Assembly (NCBI GenBank): GCA_017542245.1
Contig: JAFXXN010000135.1
Span: forward strand, 62,001 to 126,000
From: Lachnospiraceae bacterium
GTDB taxonomy: Bacteria; Bacillota; Clostridia; Lachnospirales; Lachnospiraceae
Length of the DNA stretch: 64,000 nucleotides
Reading direction: 5' to 3'
Below, piece after piece: positions 36,617-45,020 of the stretch. Below the pieces are notes generated by a model, which worked only from the letters and a program-made list of their open reading frames with translations, was not told where the DNA came from and did not search any database. Both the position numbers and the translations under genes were made by a program. Within the stretch, counting starts at the first letter, position 1; each line of letters starts with the position of its first letter.

Positions 36617-38407
36617 ATGAAAGCTGAAAAGAAAATAAAAAATGTGAATTCTAAGAGCAGATTATCATGGCTTTGGGAAAATATGGAAGGAATGCACGGG
36701 GTTTTTATCATAGCGCTGATAGGAACCGTAGTATATAATATCATGCAGCTTATCGTACCGTTTTTTTCGGGACAGATAGTACAGCTGCTTCAGGATATTC
36801 CCGACAGCCAGAGTATATCGGCATATAAGGATGACTTTTTAAGATTGATAATCCTTATGGTCGTTCTTACTCTTGTACGTGTAGTGATCGTATATGGCGA
36901 CTGTATGGCATATGAACATGTTTCGCAAAGAGCTTTGTACAGAATAAGAAACTTTCTTTATGATAAAATCCAGCGTCAGGATATGAAATTTTATGGGACT
37001 TACCGTACAGGCGATCTTATGACAAGAGTAACGGGTGACCTTGACGCTGTAAGACATAATATAGCATGGGTAATCAGAATGATCGTTGAATCAGTCACTC
37101 TTTTTACGGCAACGGCTGTTTATTTCTTTATAATGAACTGGAAACTGGCAATATGTCTGCTACTTGTTTCACCGCTTATTTTTGCAATCGTTTTCAGATT
37201 CAGAAAAAGCGTAGCACCGAAACATGCTCTGCTTAGGGAAAAGCTTGCCGGCATGAATACCGATGCACAGGAAAATATTTCGGGAAACAGGGTTGTACGT
37301 GCATTTGCAAGAGAAAACTACGAGATAGAGAAATTTGATAAGTCAAACAAGGATTTTGAAGAAACAGGTATAAATACCCATATGACATGGCTGAAATATT
37401 TCCCTGCGGTAGAGACTATTGCGAATATCCTGCCCGTTATCCATCTGATCATAGGCGGTATATTCTTTATGAACGATGAACTTTCAATGGGTGATTACGT
37501 AGCATTTTCCGGTCTTATCTGGGCTATTGCCAATCCTATGAGGCAGATGGGAAATATTATGAATGAATTCCAGCGTTTCTCCGCTGCTTCTGCTAAGGTT
37601 ATGGAAATATACTATTCTGAACCAGATATAGTAGACAGGCCTGATGCAATACCTCATCCTGAAAGGTTTAACGGTAAGGTTGAATTCAAACATGTTTCAT
37701 TCAAATATGATGACGGTGTTTATCCTGTGTTAAAAGACATCTCGTTTGTTGCTGAACCGGGAGATACCATAGCGATAATAGGAGAGACAGGATGCGGAAA
37801 GACTTCGCTTATCCAAATGATACCAAGGTTCTTTGAGGCTAACGAAGGTACTGTTCTGGTGGATGATGTTCCGGTAGAAAACTATAAGTTAGAGGATCTG
37901 AGAAAGAATATCGGTCTTGCAACTCAGGATGTCCTGCTTTATTCGGATACTATAGAAGGGAATATTGCATATGGTGCATCGACCATGAAACCAGATGAGG
38001 TCACAAAGTATGCCAAATATTCCGCAGCGGCTGACTTTATAGAGAAGCTGCCTGAAGGGTATGATACTATAGTCGGAGAGAGAGGAGTAGGTCTTTCAGG
38101 CGGACAGAAACAGCGTATCTCGCTTGCACGTGCGCTTGCAATAAAGCCTTCCATCCTTATTCTGGATGATACAACATCGGCAGTCGATATGGAAACAGAG
38201 AAGGTCATTCAGCACAGTTTGAGAAACCTCGATTTTTCATGTACAAAGATTATCATTGCACAGCGTATTTCTACTACCAAGGCTGCGGATAAGATACTTG
38301 TATTAAAGGACGGAAAGATCATAGAAGAGGGAAGCCACGAAGAACTGGTTAAGAAGAAAGGGTATTACGCAGATCTGGTTAACCTTCAGATCGGTGAGAC
38401 AGCATAA
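36617..38407 (+). CDS. ABC exporter half-transporter, degenerate-site subunit
   Basis: 596 residues: six membrane helices (about 20-320) and a C-terminal ATPase. Walker A is GETGCGKTS and the signature is intact (LSGGQ). Catalytic Glu after Walker B is replaced by Asp (ILDDTTSAVD, Asp518), and the switch His is Gln549 (IIIAQRIST). These changes mark the degenerate-site half of a heterodimeric exporter of the TM287/288, LmrCD or BmrCD kind. The partner gene begins 19 bases downstream. Substrates of such pairs are drugs or lipids and cannot be predicted. GGAGG precedes the ATG. Confidence 0.9.
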   Translation: MKAEKKIKNVNSKSRLSWLWENMEGMHGVFIIALIGTVVYNIMQLIVPFFSGQIVQLLQDIPDSQSISAYKDDFLRLIILMVVLTLVRVVIVYGDCMAYEHVSQRALYRIRNFLYDKIQRQDMKFYGTYRTGDLMTRVTGDLDAVRHNIAWVIRMIVESVTLFTATAVYFFIMNWKLAICLLLVSPLIFAIVFRFRKSVAPKHALLREKLAGMNTDAQENISGNRVVRAFARENYEIEKFDKSNKDFEETGINTHMTWLKYFPAVETIANILPVIHLIIGGIFFMNDELSMGDYVAFSGLIWAIANPMRQMGNIMNEFQRFSAASAKVMEIYYSEPDIVDRPDAIPHPERFNGKVEFKHVSFKYDDGVYPVLKDISFVAEPGDTIAIIGETGCGKTSLIQMIPRFFEANEGTVLVDDVPVENYKLEDLRKNIGLATQDVLLYSDTIEGNIAYGASTMKPDEVTKYAKYSAAADFIEKLPEGYDTIVGERGVGLSGGQKQRISLARALAIKPSILILDDTTSAVDMETEKVIQHSLRNLDFSCTKIIIAQRISTTKAADKILVLKDGKIIEEGSHEELVKKKGYYADLVNLQIGETA

Positions 38408-38426
38408 AAATTTTTAAGGAGAAGAC

Positions 38427-40208
38427 ATGGCTAGAAAAAATACATACAGACAGGATGAAAGACTGGATGAGCCTTTTGATATAAGGCATCTGCTTTTAGC
38501 TTCTGCTTACATAAAAAAATATATAAAACAGATGGGACTGGCTCTGTTTCTGAGTATTCTTGGCGGTGCTCTCGGATTACTTGCGCCTATAATTACCCAG
38601 AAAGCTATTGATGAAGCACTGATCCCTCATGACATGAAGATGCTGATCGTACTTGCGGTACTTCTTGTTTCGGTATACGCAGTAAGTATAGTCTTTACAA
38701 CCATCAGATCAAAGATGATGGTAAAGGTATCGCAGAGGATCATCTATGACATAAGAAAAGATCTGTTTGCACATCTTCAGAAACTGTCATTTCAGTATTA
38801 TGATGACCGTCCCCACGGCAAAATCCTTATCAGGGTTGTAAATTATGTCAACTCTGTTTCGGATATGCTTTCAAACGGTCTGATCAATATAATCCTTGAA
38901 ACCATAAACCTTATCATCATAGTTATATATATGCTTATGGTTGATGTTCAGATGTCACTTGTAGTTATGTGCGGTGTGCCCATCCTTGCAGTATTTATGT
39001 TATGGATGAAAAACAGGCAAAGAAAAGCATGGCAGGCAGTTTCAAATAAGAGTTCAAACTTAAATGCATATCTTCAGGAAAATATTGTGGGTGCAAGGAT
39101 TACCCAGATATTTGCAAGAGAAAATGAAAATGCAGAAATCTTTGCAGGACTGTCCGAGGACTGCCGTAAGACCTGGATGAAAGCGGTACGCTGTAACAAC
39201 CTTATGTGGCCCGGTATCGATGCGATATCCGTACTTATCAGAGCGGCAATTTTCGTCTTTGGTATAATGGTATTTGAGGAAGGAGCAAAATCCATCGGTA
39301 CCATCATAGCAATCTCAGGTTATTCGGCACGTTTCTGGCAGCCGATCATGAACATGGGAAATATATTTAATAACTTCCTTAACAATATGGCATATCTTGA
39401 GCGAATCTTTGAAACCATGGGTGAGAAGGTTACGGTTGCCGATGCCGAAGATGCGGTACAGATGCCTGAAGTTAAAGGGCATGTTGAGTTTAAGAATGTC
39501 AGCTTCTCATATGAAGAGGGTAAAGAGGTCCTTCATAATGTGTCATTCGATGTTAAGCCCGGCATGAGCATAGCTCTTGTAGGACCTACCGGAGCAGGTA
39601 AGAGTACTATTGTTAACCTTATTTCGAGATTCTATAATGTCGGAAAAGGTGAAATACTGATAGACGGGCAGGATATATCTAAGGTAACATTACAGTCGCT
39701 TCGTTCTCAGATGGGAATCATGATGCAGGACAGCTTCATCTTCTCAGGTACGATAAGGGATAATATTGCATACGGAAAACTTGATGCTACCGATCAGGAA
39801 ATAAAAGATGCAAGCATTAAGGTATGTGCCGATTCGTTTATTCAGAAAATGCCTTCGGGCTATGATACGGAGGTAAAGGAGAGAGGATCATTACTCAGCC
39901 AGGGACAGAAACAGCTTATTTCATTTGCAAGAACACTGCTTTCCGACCCTAAGATACTGATACTTGATGAAGCAACATCCAGTATTGATGTTCAGACTGA
40001 AAAAGCTCTTCAGGAAGGCCTTAACAAGATGCTTAAGGGAAGGACAAGCTTTATTGTTGCCCATCGTCTTTCTACAATACGTAATTGCGACAGGATAATG
40101 TACATAGATGACGGCGGTATCGTTGAGACCGGAAGCCATGATGAACTTATGGCTAAGAAAGGTGCTTATTACAGACTTTATACAGCCCAGATAGAAGAAA
40201 TTGCGTGA
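38427..40208 (+). CDS. ABC exporter half-transporter, catalytic-site subunit
   Basis: 593 residues: six membrane helices and a C-terminal ATPase. Walker A GPTGAGKST, Walker B with catalytic Glu (ILILDEATSSID) and the switch His (IVAHRLST) are intact, while the signature is LSQGQ (about 490-494). With the upstream subunit this makes one complete site (Walker motifs of this protein, LSGGQ of the partner) and one degenerate site (Asp/Gln of the partner, LSQGQ here). AAGGAG lies eight bases before the ATG; the two genes form an operon. Confidence 0.92.
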   Translation: MARKNTYRQDERLDEPFDIRHLLLASAYIKKYIKQMGLALFLSILGGALGLLAPIITQKAIDEALIPHDMKMLIVLAVLLVSVYAVSIVFTTIRSKMMVKVSQRIIYDIRKDLFAHLQKLSFQYYDDRPHGKILIRVVNYVNSVSDMLSNGLINIILETINLIIIVIYMLMVDVQMSLVVMCGVPILAVFMLWMKNRQRKAWQAVSNKSSNLNAYLQENIVGARITQIFARENENAEIFAGLSEDCRKTWMKAVRCNNLMWPGIDAISVLIRAAIFVFGIMVFEEGAKSIGTIIAISGYSARFWQPIMNMGNIFNNFLNNMAYLERIFETMGEKVTVADAEDAVQMPEVKGHVEFKNVSFSYEEGKEVLHNVSFDVKPGMSIALVGPTGAGKSTIVNLISRFYNVGKGEILIDGQDISKVTLQSLRSQMGIMMQDSFIFSGTIRDNIAYGKLDATDQEIKDASIKVCADSFIQKMPSGYDTEVKERGSLLSQGQKQLISFARTLLSDPKILILDEATSSIDVQTEKALQEGLNKMLKGRTSFIVAHRLSTIRNCDRIMYIDDGGIVETGSHDELMAKKGAYYRLYTAQIEEIA

Positions 40209-40209
40209 G

Positions 40210-40238
40210 TTGACAGAATTATGAATTTAGCTTATACT
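40210..40238 (+). promoter_or_regulatory. Promoter of the transglutaminase-like gene
   Basis: TTGACA at 40210-40215 and TATACT at 40233-40238, spacer 17, just after the exporter stop codon and 38 bases before the next ATG. Confidence 0.75.
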
Positions 40239-40276
40239 GTTCAGTAGGTGTTTGAAAAAACTGAAAGGATAAGATA

Positions 40277-41584
40277 ATGGATTCCGGGGACAATTCAAAG
40301 AAAAAGAAAATAATTAAAATAGTAGTTCTGACAGTCATACTGTTTCTTGTGGGTTTATGGTTTATTCTGTCCAGGGACTCATATTATGCTGACGGCGTCT
40401 TAAACAGTGAGAGGGATGTCTATGCGACGATTAATGATGCGGTCAGTAAGGGCAAGGGGGAGATATATTTTAAGACTTCGATTTCCCCGACATTTATCGA
40501 TCTTTTTGCAATTATGGATAATGCTACCGCAAACGGAAGTTATGCGGGTTGTGAACTTTATGCATTAAGATACGAATATGAGTACTGCCCTGAGGGATAT
40601 GATATACACCTTCATTTAAGTGAACCTTCCAAATTTGCCAGCTGGATGACAGAAATGAGGGTAAAGATGATCGCCTCGAAATTTGAGGATCTTGATGATT
40701 ATGAAAAGATAAAGGGCGTTCATGATTATCTTGTTTTATTAAACCGTTATGTAGCTTTTGAAGGCGGCGCGTACAGTGCTCTCTACAAAGGAAGGTCGTC
40801 ATGCAGCGGCTATGCTTTCAGTTTTTATGCGATCATGAGGGAGCTTGGAGTTCCTGTAACAATGGAAACAGGCGGAGCTCATGCATGGAACAGGGTTCAG
40901 CTTAACGGTGAATGGTATAATATTGATGTTACCTGGGATGATAACGGAGTAGACGATGTCAGCTATAACTATTTCTTAAAATGCGATGCTGACTGGAGGG
41001 GACATCATCACGGCGGAGCCACCGCGACAGCTTCTGTTGCACCAACAGGAAAATCGGCCAGAGAATACTACGGCATGGTTCCAAACTATATCCTGATCGG
41101 GGAGATAATAATTATATCGATCTTTGTGATCCCTGTAGCTATACTTGCTATTCATCTCTTCAAAAAGAAAAAACGTGAAGCTCCTATTGAAAAAGGACAG
41201 GCGATGGTTACGGGAAACTGGATGTTTTTAATGCCGCAGTTTGCAGCATCTGCTTTTGATGCAGGTCTTAATGAGCCCGCTGGGATAAATCAAAATGCTG
41301 AAAATAGCGGAAATATGGGAAGATTTGAAGTCATCCGTAAATTTTCAGCCGACCGGCGGAAGAAAGATATATGGGGCCTTGAGAACGGACGTTTCTTTAG
41401 GGAAATTGTTGATGAAACGGCAAATAAGAATGAACGACTTGAGATTCCTCCCAATGTGTTCTTTGATGAGCTTGATTTCCTCATTACCGTGAGCCGCAGC
41501 AATAATTCAAGGGAACTGTGTGATTCACTGATGAAAGCCAGGGCTGACATAACATACCAGGACAATTCACCGAGGCCGGTGTAA
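40277..41584 (+). CDS. Membrane-anchored transglutaminase-like protein
   Basis: 435 residues. An N-terminal membrane segment (about 15-34) is followed by an extracellular domain of about 235 residues, a second membrane segment (about 274-298, YILIGEIIIISIFVIPVAILAI), and a ~135-residue cytoplasmic region. The domain has the papain/transglutaminase triad: GRSSCSGYAFSFYAIM (Cys), GGAHAWNRVQLNGEWYNIDVTWDD (His and Asp). Such proteins may act as surface peptidases or cross-linkers. The cytoplasmic tail has no recognised domain. It has its own promoter and a terminator. Confidence 0.85.
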   Translation: MDSGDNSKKKKIIKIVVLTVILFLVGLWFILSRDSYYADGVLNSERDVYATINDAVSKGKGEIYFKTSISPTFIDLFAIMDNATANGSYAGCELYALRYEYEYCPEGYDIHLHLSEPSKFASWMTEMRVKMIASKFEDLDDYEKIKGVHDYLVLLNRYVAFEGGAYSALYKGRSSCSGYAFSFYAIMRELGVPVTMETGGAHAWNRVQLNGEWYNIDVTWDDNGVDDVSYNYFLKCDADWRGHHHGGATATASVAPTGKSAREYYGMVPNYILIGEIIIISIFVIPVAILAIHLFKKKKREAPIEKGQAMVTGNWMFLMPQFAASAFDAGLNEPAGINQNAENSGNMGRFEVIRKFSADRRKKDIWGLENGRFFREIVDETANKNERLEIPPNVFFDELDFLITVSRSNNSRELCDSLMKARADITYQDNSPRPV

Positions 41585-41606
41585 AACCGGTTATCATAAC
41601 AAAATT

Positions 41607-41655
41607 GAAGATATCCTCAGCCTCTTAGCATAGCAAAGGTGAGGGATATCTTCGT
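41607..41655. terminator. Terminator hairpin between the transglutaminase-like and membrane-protein genes
   Basis: GAAGATATCCTCA (41607-41619) pairs with TGAGGGATATCTTC (41640-41653, one bulge) around about 20 bases. It separates convergent genes and looks related to the hairpin at 35226-35270. Confidence 0.6.
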
Positions 41656-41667
41656 TTCAAGCGGGGT

Positions 41668-42480
41668 TCAAGCCACGACCGAAAGAACGATAATGACCTG
41701 TGAGGGGAGATAGAATCCCCACATAAGAACAGAAGAAAAATTCTTAATTGTCTCAAATAATGAAGACCCGATATTAAAGAAACTGTCGAGATTATATATC
41801 AATACGTTAAAATCACAAAGGATAAATAATGCAAGTCCCATAAGAAACATATATGGATTCGGGAAGAGGCATTCTTTATCCTTTTTTGTTTTGTCCAAAA
41901 CGGTTATCGCAAGTTTAAAAATGTTTGATACAAAGGAGATTCCGTAAAGGATAACAAGAATAACCAAAGGGGTCATGTTCTGATCGTTCCCAAACTTCAA
42001 TATGCCTGTAAATTTTAAGATAAGCCCGATAGTAACAGCGGCCAGGATGCGAAGAGAAGCCGTGATAAAAGTAAGCTTTAGATTTCCATTGGCTATAACA
42101 TAGAGATAGATTGTGTGTACAAGACAGAAACTTATAAGACCGGGGATGATATTTCCGGGATGAAGCAGCAGGAAATAATCGGATACCGCGGTAAAGAACA
42201 TAGCGGCTGCAAGGATATACACAGCTCTGTTTCCGCCTTTATAGCATTTAAGAATGCTTATGCCGAGGCATAGTATGATTGAATAGTATTTCAGATAAGA
42301 AGGGGTCAGAATACCGGTTCCGGTTATCGTCATATAGTAACTGTTCTGTAAAGGATTGCTGAAAGCCGAGATCATATCCAAAGACATAAAAAGAAGGAAT
42401 AATATGATTTCTATGAGGATAAATATGCGTATATATAAAGCAGGTTTCTGTTTTTTGATTAAACGGCCGTTTGTTTTCAT
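41668..42480 (-). CDS. Polytopic membrane protein, distantly YhhN/TMEM86-like
   Basis: 270 residues on the minus strand with about eight hydrophobic segments and a basic N-terminus. The segment AAAMFFTAVSDYFLLLHPGNIIPGLISFCLVHTIYLY resembles the SxxxD...G...F...H...Y pattern of the YhhN family, whose animal member TMEM86B is a lysoplasmalogenase, and LALFILCDFNVLIYNLDSF could provide a second Asp. Plasmalogens occur in anaerobic Clostridia, which makes this attractive, but similarity is weak and the role is unproven. AGGAG precedes the ATG. Confidence 0.6.
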   Translation of the reverse strand: MKTNGRLIKKQKPALYIRIFILIEIILFLLFMSLDMISAFSNPLQNSYYMTITGTGILTPSYLKYYSIILCLGISILKCYKGGNRAVYILAAAMFFTAVSDYFLLLHPGNIIPGLISFCLVHTIYLYVIANGNLKLTFITASLRILAAVTIGLILKFTGILKFGNDQNMTPLVILVILYGISFVSNIFKLAITVLDKTKKDKECLFPNPYMFLMGLALFILCDFNVLIYNLDSFFNIGSSLFETIKNFSSVLMWGFYLPSQVIIVLSVVA

Positions 42481-42555
42481 CTGTTATCTCCTGGTATTAT
42501 TTCTATTTAATCTACATCATTACCCTCAAAAAGGCAAGGGTAAAGTTTCTTTGTG

Positions 42556-42585
42556 TTGACTAATTTGTCACAAATGAGCTATAAT
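42556..42585 (+). promoter_or_regulatory. Promoter of aat-clpS-clpA with an internal palindrome
   Basis: TTGACT at 42556-42561 and consensus TATAAT at 42580-42585, spacer 18. A perfect palindrome, ATTTGT-C-ACAAAT (42563-42575), fills most of the spacer and could be an operator. It ends 35 bases before the aat ATG. Confidence 0.65.
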
Positions 42586-42620
42586 ATCCCAAAAGAATTA
42601 TGGTCTGTGTGAGGTATGAC

Positions 42621-43268
42621 ATGCCGGTATTTGCGTTAGATGAAAACAGAATAGCTTTCCCGGATCCGAAACAGGGCGAGCCTGACGGACTTCTTGCCAT
42701 TGGCGGAGATCTGTGTGTAAACCGTTTGCTTCTTGCATATTCACACGGGATATTTCCATGGTATTCCGCAGGAGATCCGATCATGTGGTGGTGTCCTCAG
42801 GAAAGATATATAATCAGACCTGAAAACATACATGTTTCTCATTCAATGAAGAAATTTATGAGAAAGCATGATGTTAAGGTCGTACTAAACAGGGATTTCA
42901 AAGATACTATACACAGATGCAGGATAAAGAGGGAATTTAATGAAGGTACCTGGATCACCGATGAGATGGAGGAAGCATACTGCCGGCTGAATAAGGAAGG
43001 GTATGCTGTAAGCATAGACAGTTTTGTGGACGGAGAACTTGCAGGAGGACTTTACGGCGTAAGTTTCGGAAAATGCTTTTTTGGGGAAAGCATGTATTCG
43101 GAGAGTGCGAACGGATCGAAGCTGGCTTTGGTAGGGCTTGCCGATATCATGCGTAAAAAAGAGATGAGAATGATCGATTGTCAGTTCCATACAGATCATC
43201 TTGAAAGTATGGGCGGAGAAAAAATAAGCTATGAGGAATACATGAGCATAGTGAATGATGTTGAATAG
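42621..43268 (+). CDS. aat: Leucyl/phenylalanyl-tRNA-protein transferase
   Basis: 215 residues from the ATG at 42621 (GAGGT five bases upstream); the ATG at 42600 would lie close to the promoter. The enzyme transfers Leu or Phe from tRNA to N-terminal Lys or Arg, creating an N-degron. FPDPKQGEPDGLLAIGGDL, LAYSHGIFPWYSAGDPIMWWCPQER, EGTWITDEMEEAYCRLN and FFGESMYSESANGSKLAL are diagnostic. It is the first gene of an operon with clpS (30 bases later) and clpA. L/F-transferase is common in Proteobacteria but rare in Firmicutes. Confidence 0.95.
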   Translation: MPVFALDENRIAFPDPKQGEPDGLLAIGGDLCVNRLLLAYSHGIFPWYSAGDPIMWWCPQERYIIRPENIHVSHSMKKFMRKHDVKVVLNRDFKDTIHRCRIKREFNEGTWITDEMEEAYCRLNKEGYAVSIDSFVDGELAGGLYGVSFGKCFFGESMYSESANGSKLALVGLADIMRKKEMRMIDCQFHTDHLESMGGEKISYEEYMSIVNDVE

Positions 43269-43298
43269 GAAAAACTGTCGGACGGAAAGGAAAAATAT

Positions 43299-43598
43299 AT
43301 GGCTACAAAAGATGCTGTTAAAGAACGTACGGATACAAAGACTAAGGAACCCAAACGTTATAATGTTGTGATGTGGAACGATGATTTTACTACTATGGAA
43401 TTTGTGGTATCAATTCTCATTAACATCTTTCATAAGGATCAGGCCACGGCTGAGATGTTAATGCTTAAAGTTCACAGACAGGGAAGTGCCATTGTCGGAC
43501 AGTACAGCTTTGATGTAGCAAGCACAAAGACCAGGCAGGCTATGGAAAGAGCTAGAAAAGAACGTTTCCCGTTCAGAATGACTGTTGAGGAAGAATAG
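43299..43598 (+). CDS. clpS: ClpS adaptor (N-recognin)
   Basis: 99 residues. ClpS binds N-terminal Leu, Phe, Tyr or Trp of substrates and hands them to ClpA. The N-degron pocket is recognisable: VVMWNDDFTTMEFVV (the Asn-Asp pair and the Met of the gate) and LKVHRQGSAIVG (the His contacting the substrate N-terminus). Its short, polar, Lys/Thr-rich N-terminus (about 1-20) would be the extension engaged by ClpA. GAAAGGA precedes the ATG, and clpA begins 30 bases downstream. Confidence 0.96.
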   Translation: MATKDAVKERTDTKTKEPKRYNVVMWNDDFTTMEFVVSILINIFHKDQATAEMLMLKVHRQGSAIVGQYSFDVASTKTRQAMERARKERFPFRMTVEEE

Positions 43599-43628
43599 AA
43601 ACAAATTTTTTTTGAAATGGAGTAAGAA

Positions 43629-45005
43629 ATGAAGTTAGATAAAAGAGTTGTCGAAACACTAAAAAGGGCAGCCGCCTATGTGGTGACGAAAAATTATGAA
43701 TATGTAACTCCGGAGACTATACTGCTGGCTCTCTTAAGCGATGAAGTTTTTGCAGAAGCATATGAAGCATGCGGAGGAAAGGTAGAAAAGCTTAAGAAAA
43801 ACTTGGAGATGAATTTAGAGCGGTATTCCGAAAAGATTGATAATACCAATTGTGAATTTTCGGATGGAGCAAACAGTGTTTTCCAGCTTGCTTCGAATAC
43901 TGCTTTAGCCAGTGGAAATTCAGTGGTGGGCATACGGCATATAGTTTACGGATTGTGGCAGCAGGAGAAGAGCTATGCTGTGTATTTTATGAGGATGCAG
44001 GGCGTTGACCGTCTGGATCTGCTTGAGGAATTAAGTGTTTTGGATGATTCCAACAGTCCGGTCAGTGATGATGGGGAAGCAATCAAACAGGGCATCGATG
44101 AAGAAGCTGATGAAAATGATATATTTGAAGTTGAGATTGAGGATGGAGATGAAATCGACGATGAAGACGAAATAGAAGATGAAGAAGACGATGAAGACGA
44201 ATCCGACGATGAAGACGGAGAAGGAAAAATGGTTATGGCTTCCACATCCGGGAAAAGAGTGCCGGACAAGGGATGGAAGCAGTATGCACCATGCATAAAT
44301 GATGCCTTAGAGTATGTAAATCCGCTTATAGGACGTGAAGAAGAACTTGAGAGGACTATCCAGATACTGTCGCGAAAGGACAAGAATAATCCGCTGCATA
44401 TAGGAGAGCCTGGAGTCGGAAAGACTGCCATTACCTACGGACTTGCACAAAGGATAATGGACGGAAAAGTACCTGAGGAGCTTAAAGGCAGCAGGATTTA
44501 TTCGCTTGATCTCGGAGGAATGCTTGCGGGAACCCAGTACAGGGGTGATTTTGAAAAGAGGATGAAAAAGGTTTTAGGAGAGCTTGAAAAGGAAGAAAAA
44601 GCAATCCTTTATATCGATGAAATACATAATCTGTCAGGTTCGGGTGCAACAGGGGAAAGCTCTTTTGATGCTGCAAATCTTTTAAAACCTTACCTGGTTA
44701 ACGGGAAAATAAGGTTTATCGGAGCCACAACGTTTGAAGAATACAAGAAATATTTTGAAAAGAATAAAACGCTGGCAAGACGTTTTCAGAATATTGAGAT
44801 AAAAGAGCCTTCAGAGGCCGAAACACTTGAAATACTAAAGGGTCTAAGGAAGAAATATGAGGATTTCCATAAAGTGGTTTATACGGAGGATGCTCTTGAA
44901 TATGCAGTTTCTATGAGTGCCAAACATATAAATGAGAGATTCCTTCCGGATAAAGCCATAGACCTTATAGATGAGGCGGGTGCGTATAAGAAGCTTCATC
45001 CGTGA
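43629..45005 (+). CDS. clpA: ClpA N-domain and first AAA+ module, ending at an in-frame TGA
   Basis: 458 residues, followed in the same frame by the second half of ClpA. The Clp N-domain (about 1-137) binds ClpS. A strikingly acidic linker (about 138-200) with long runs of Asp/Glu links it to the first AAA+ module: Walker A GEPGVGKT, Walker B AILYIDEIHNL, the arginine-finger region LARRFQNIEI, and NERFLPDKAIDLIDEAGAYKK. The TGA at 45003-45005 comes at the point where intact ClpA proteins continue toward the second module, without frameshift. Either the gene is nonsense-interrupted, or it yields a separate subunit, or the base is a sequencing error. GGAG precedes the ATG. Confidence 0.85.
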   Translation: MKLDKRVVETLKRAAAYVVTKNYEYVTPETILLALLSDEVFAEAYEACGGKVEKLKKNLEMNLERYSEKIDNTNCEFSDGANSVFQLASNTALASGNSVVGIRHIVYGLWQQEKSYAVYFMRMQGVDRLDLLEELSVLDDSNSPVSDDGEAIKQGIDEEADENDIFEVEIEDGDEIDDEDEIEDEEDDEDESDDEDGEGKMVMASTSGKRVPDKGWKQYAPCINDALEYVNPLIGREEELERTIQILSRKDKNNPLHIGEPGVGKTAITYGLAQRIMDGKVPEELKGSRIYSLDLGGMLAGTQYRGDFEKRMKKVLGELEKEEKAILYIDEIHNLSGSGATGESSFDAANLLKPYLVNGKIRFIGATTFEEYKKYFEKNKTLARRFQNIEIKEPSEAETLEILKGLRKKYEDFHKVVYTEDALEYAVSMSAKHINERFLPDKAIDLIDEAGAYKKLHP

Positions 45006-45020
45006 GAAGGAAAAAATTTC

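Noticed and set aside
45003-45005. Selenocysteine at the clpA TGA
   Set aside because: Selenocysteine would fall in a linker of ClpA with no known redox function, and I see no obvious bacterial SECIS hairpin right after the TGA; only a poly-A stretch follows.
45009-45017. Programmed frameshift at the A-rich stretch after the clpA TGA
   Set aside because: Both halves lie in the same frame, so no shift is needed, and the stretch is downstream of the stop codon.
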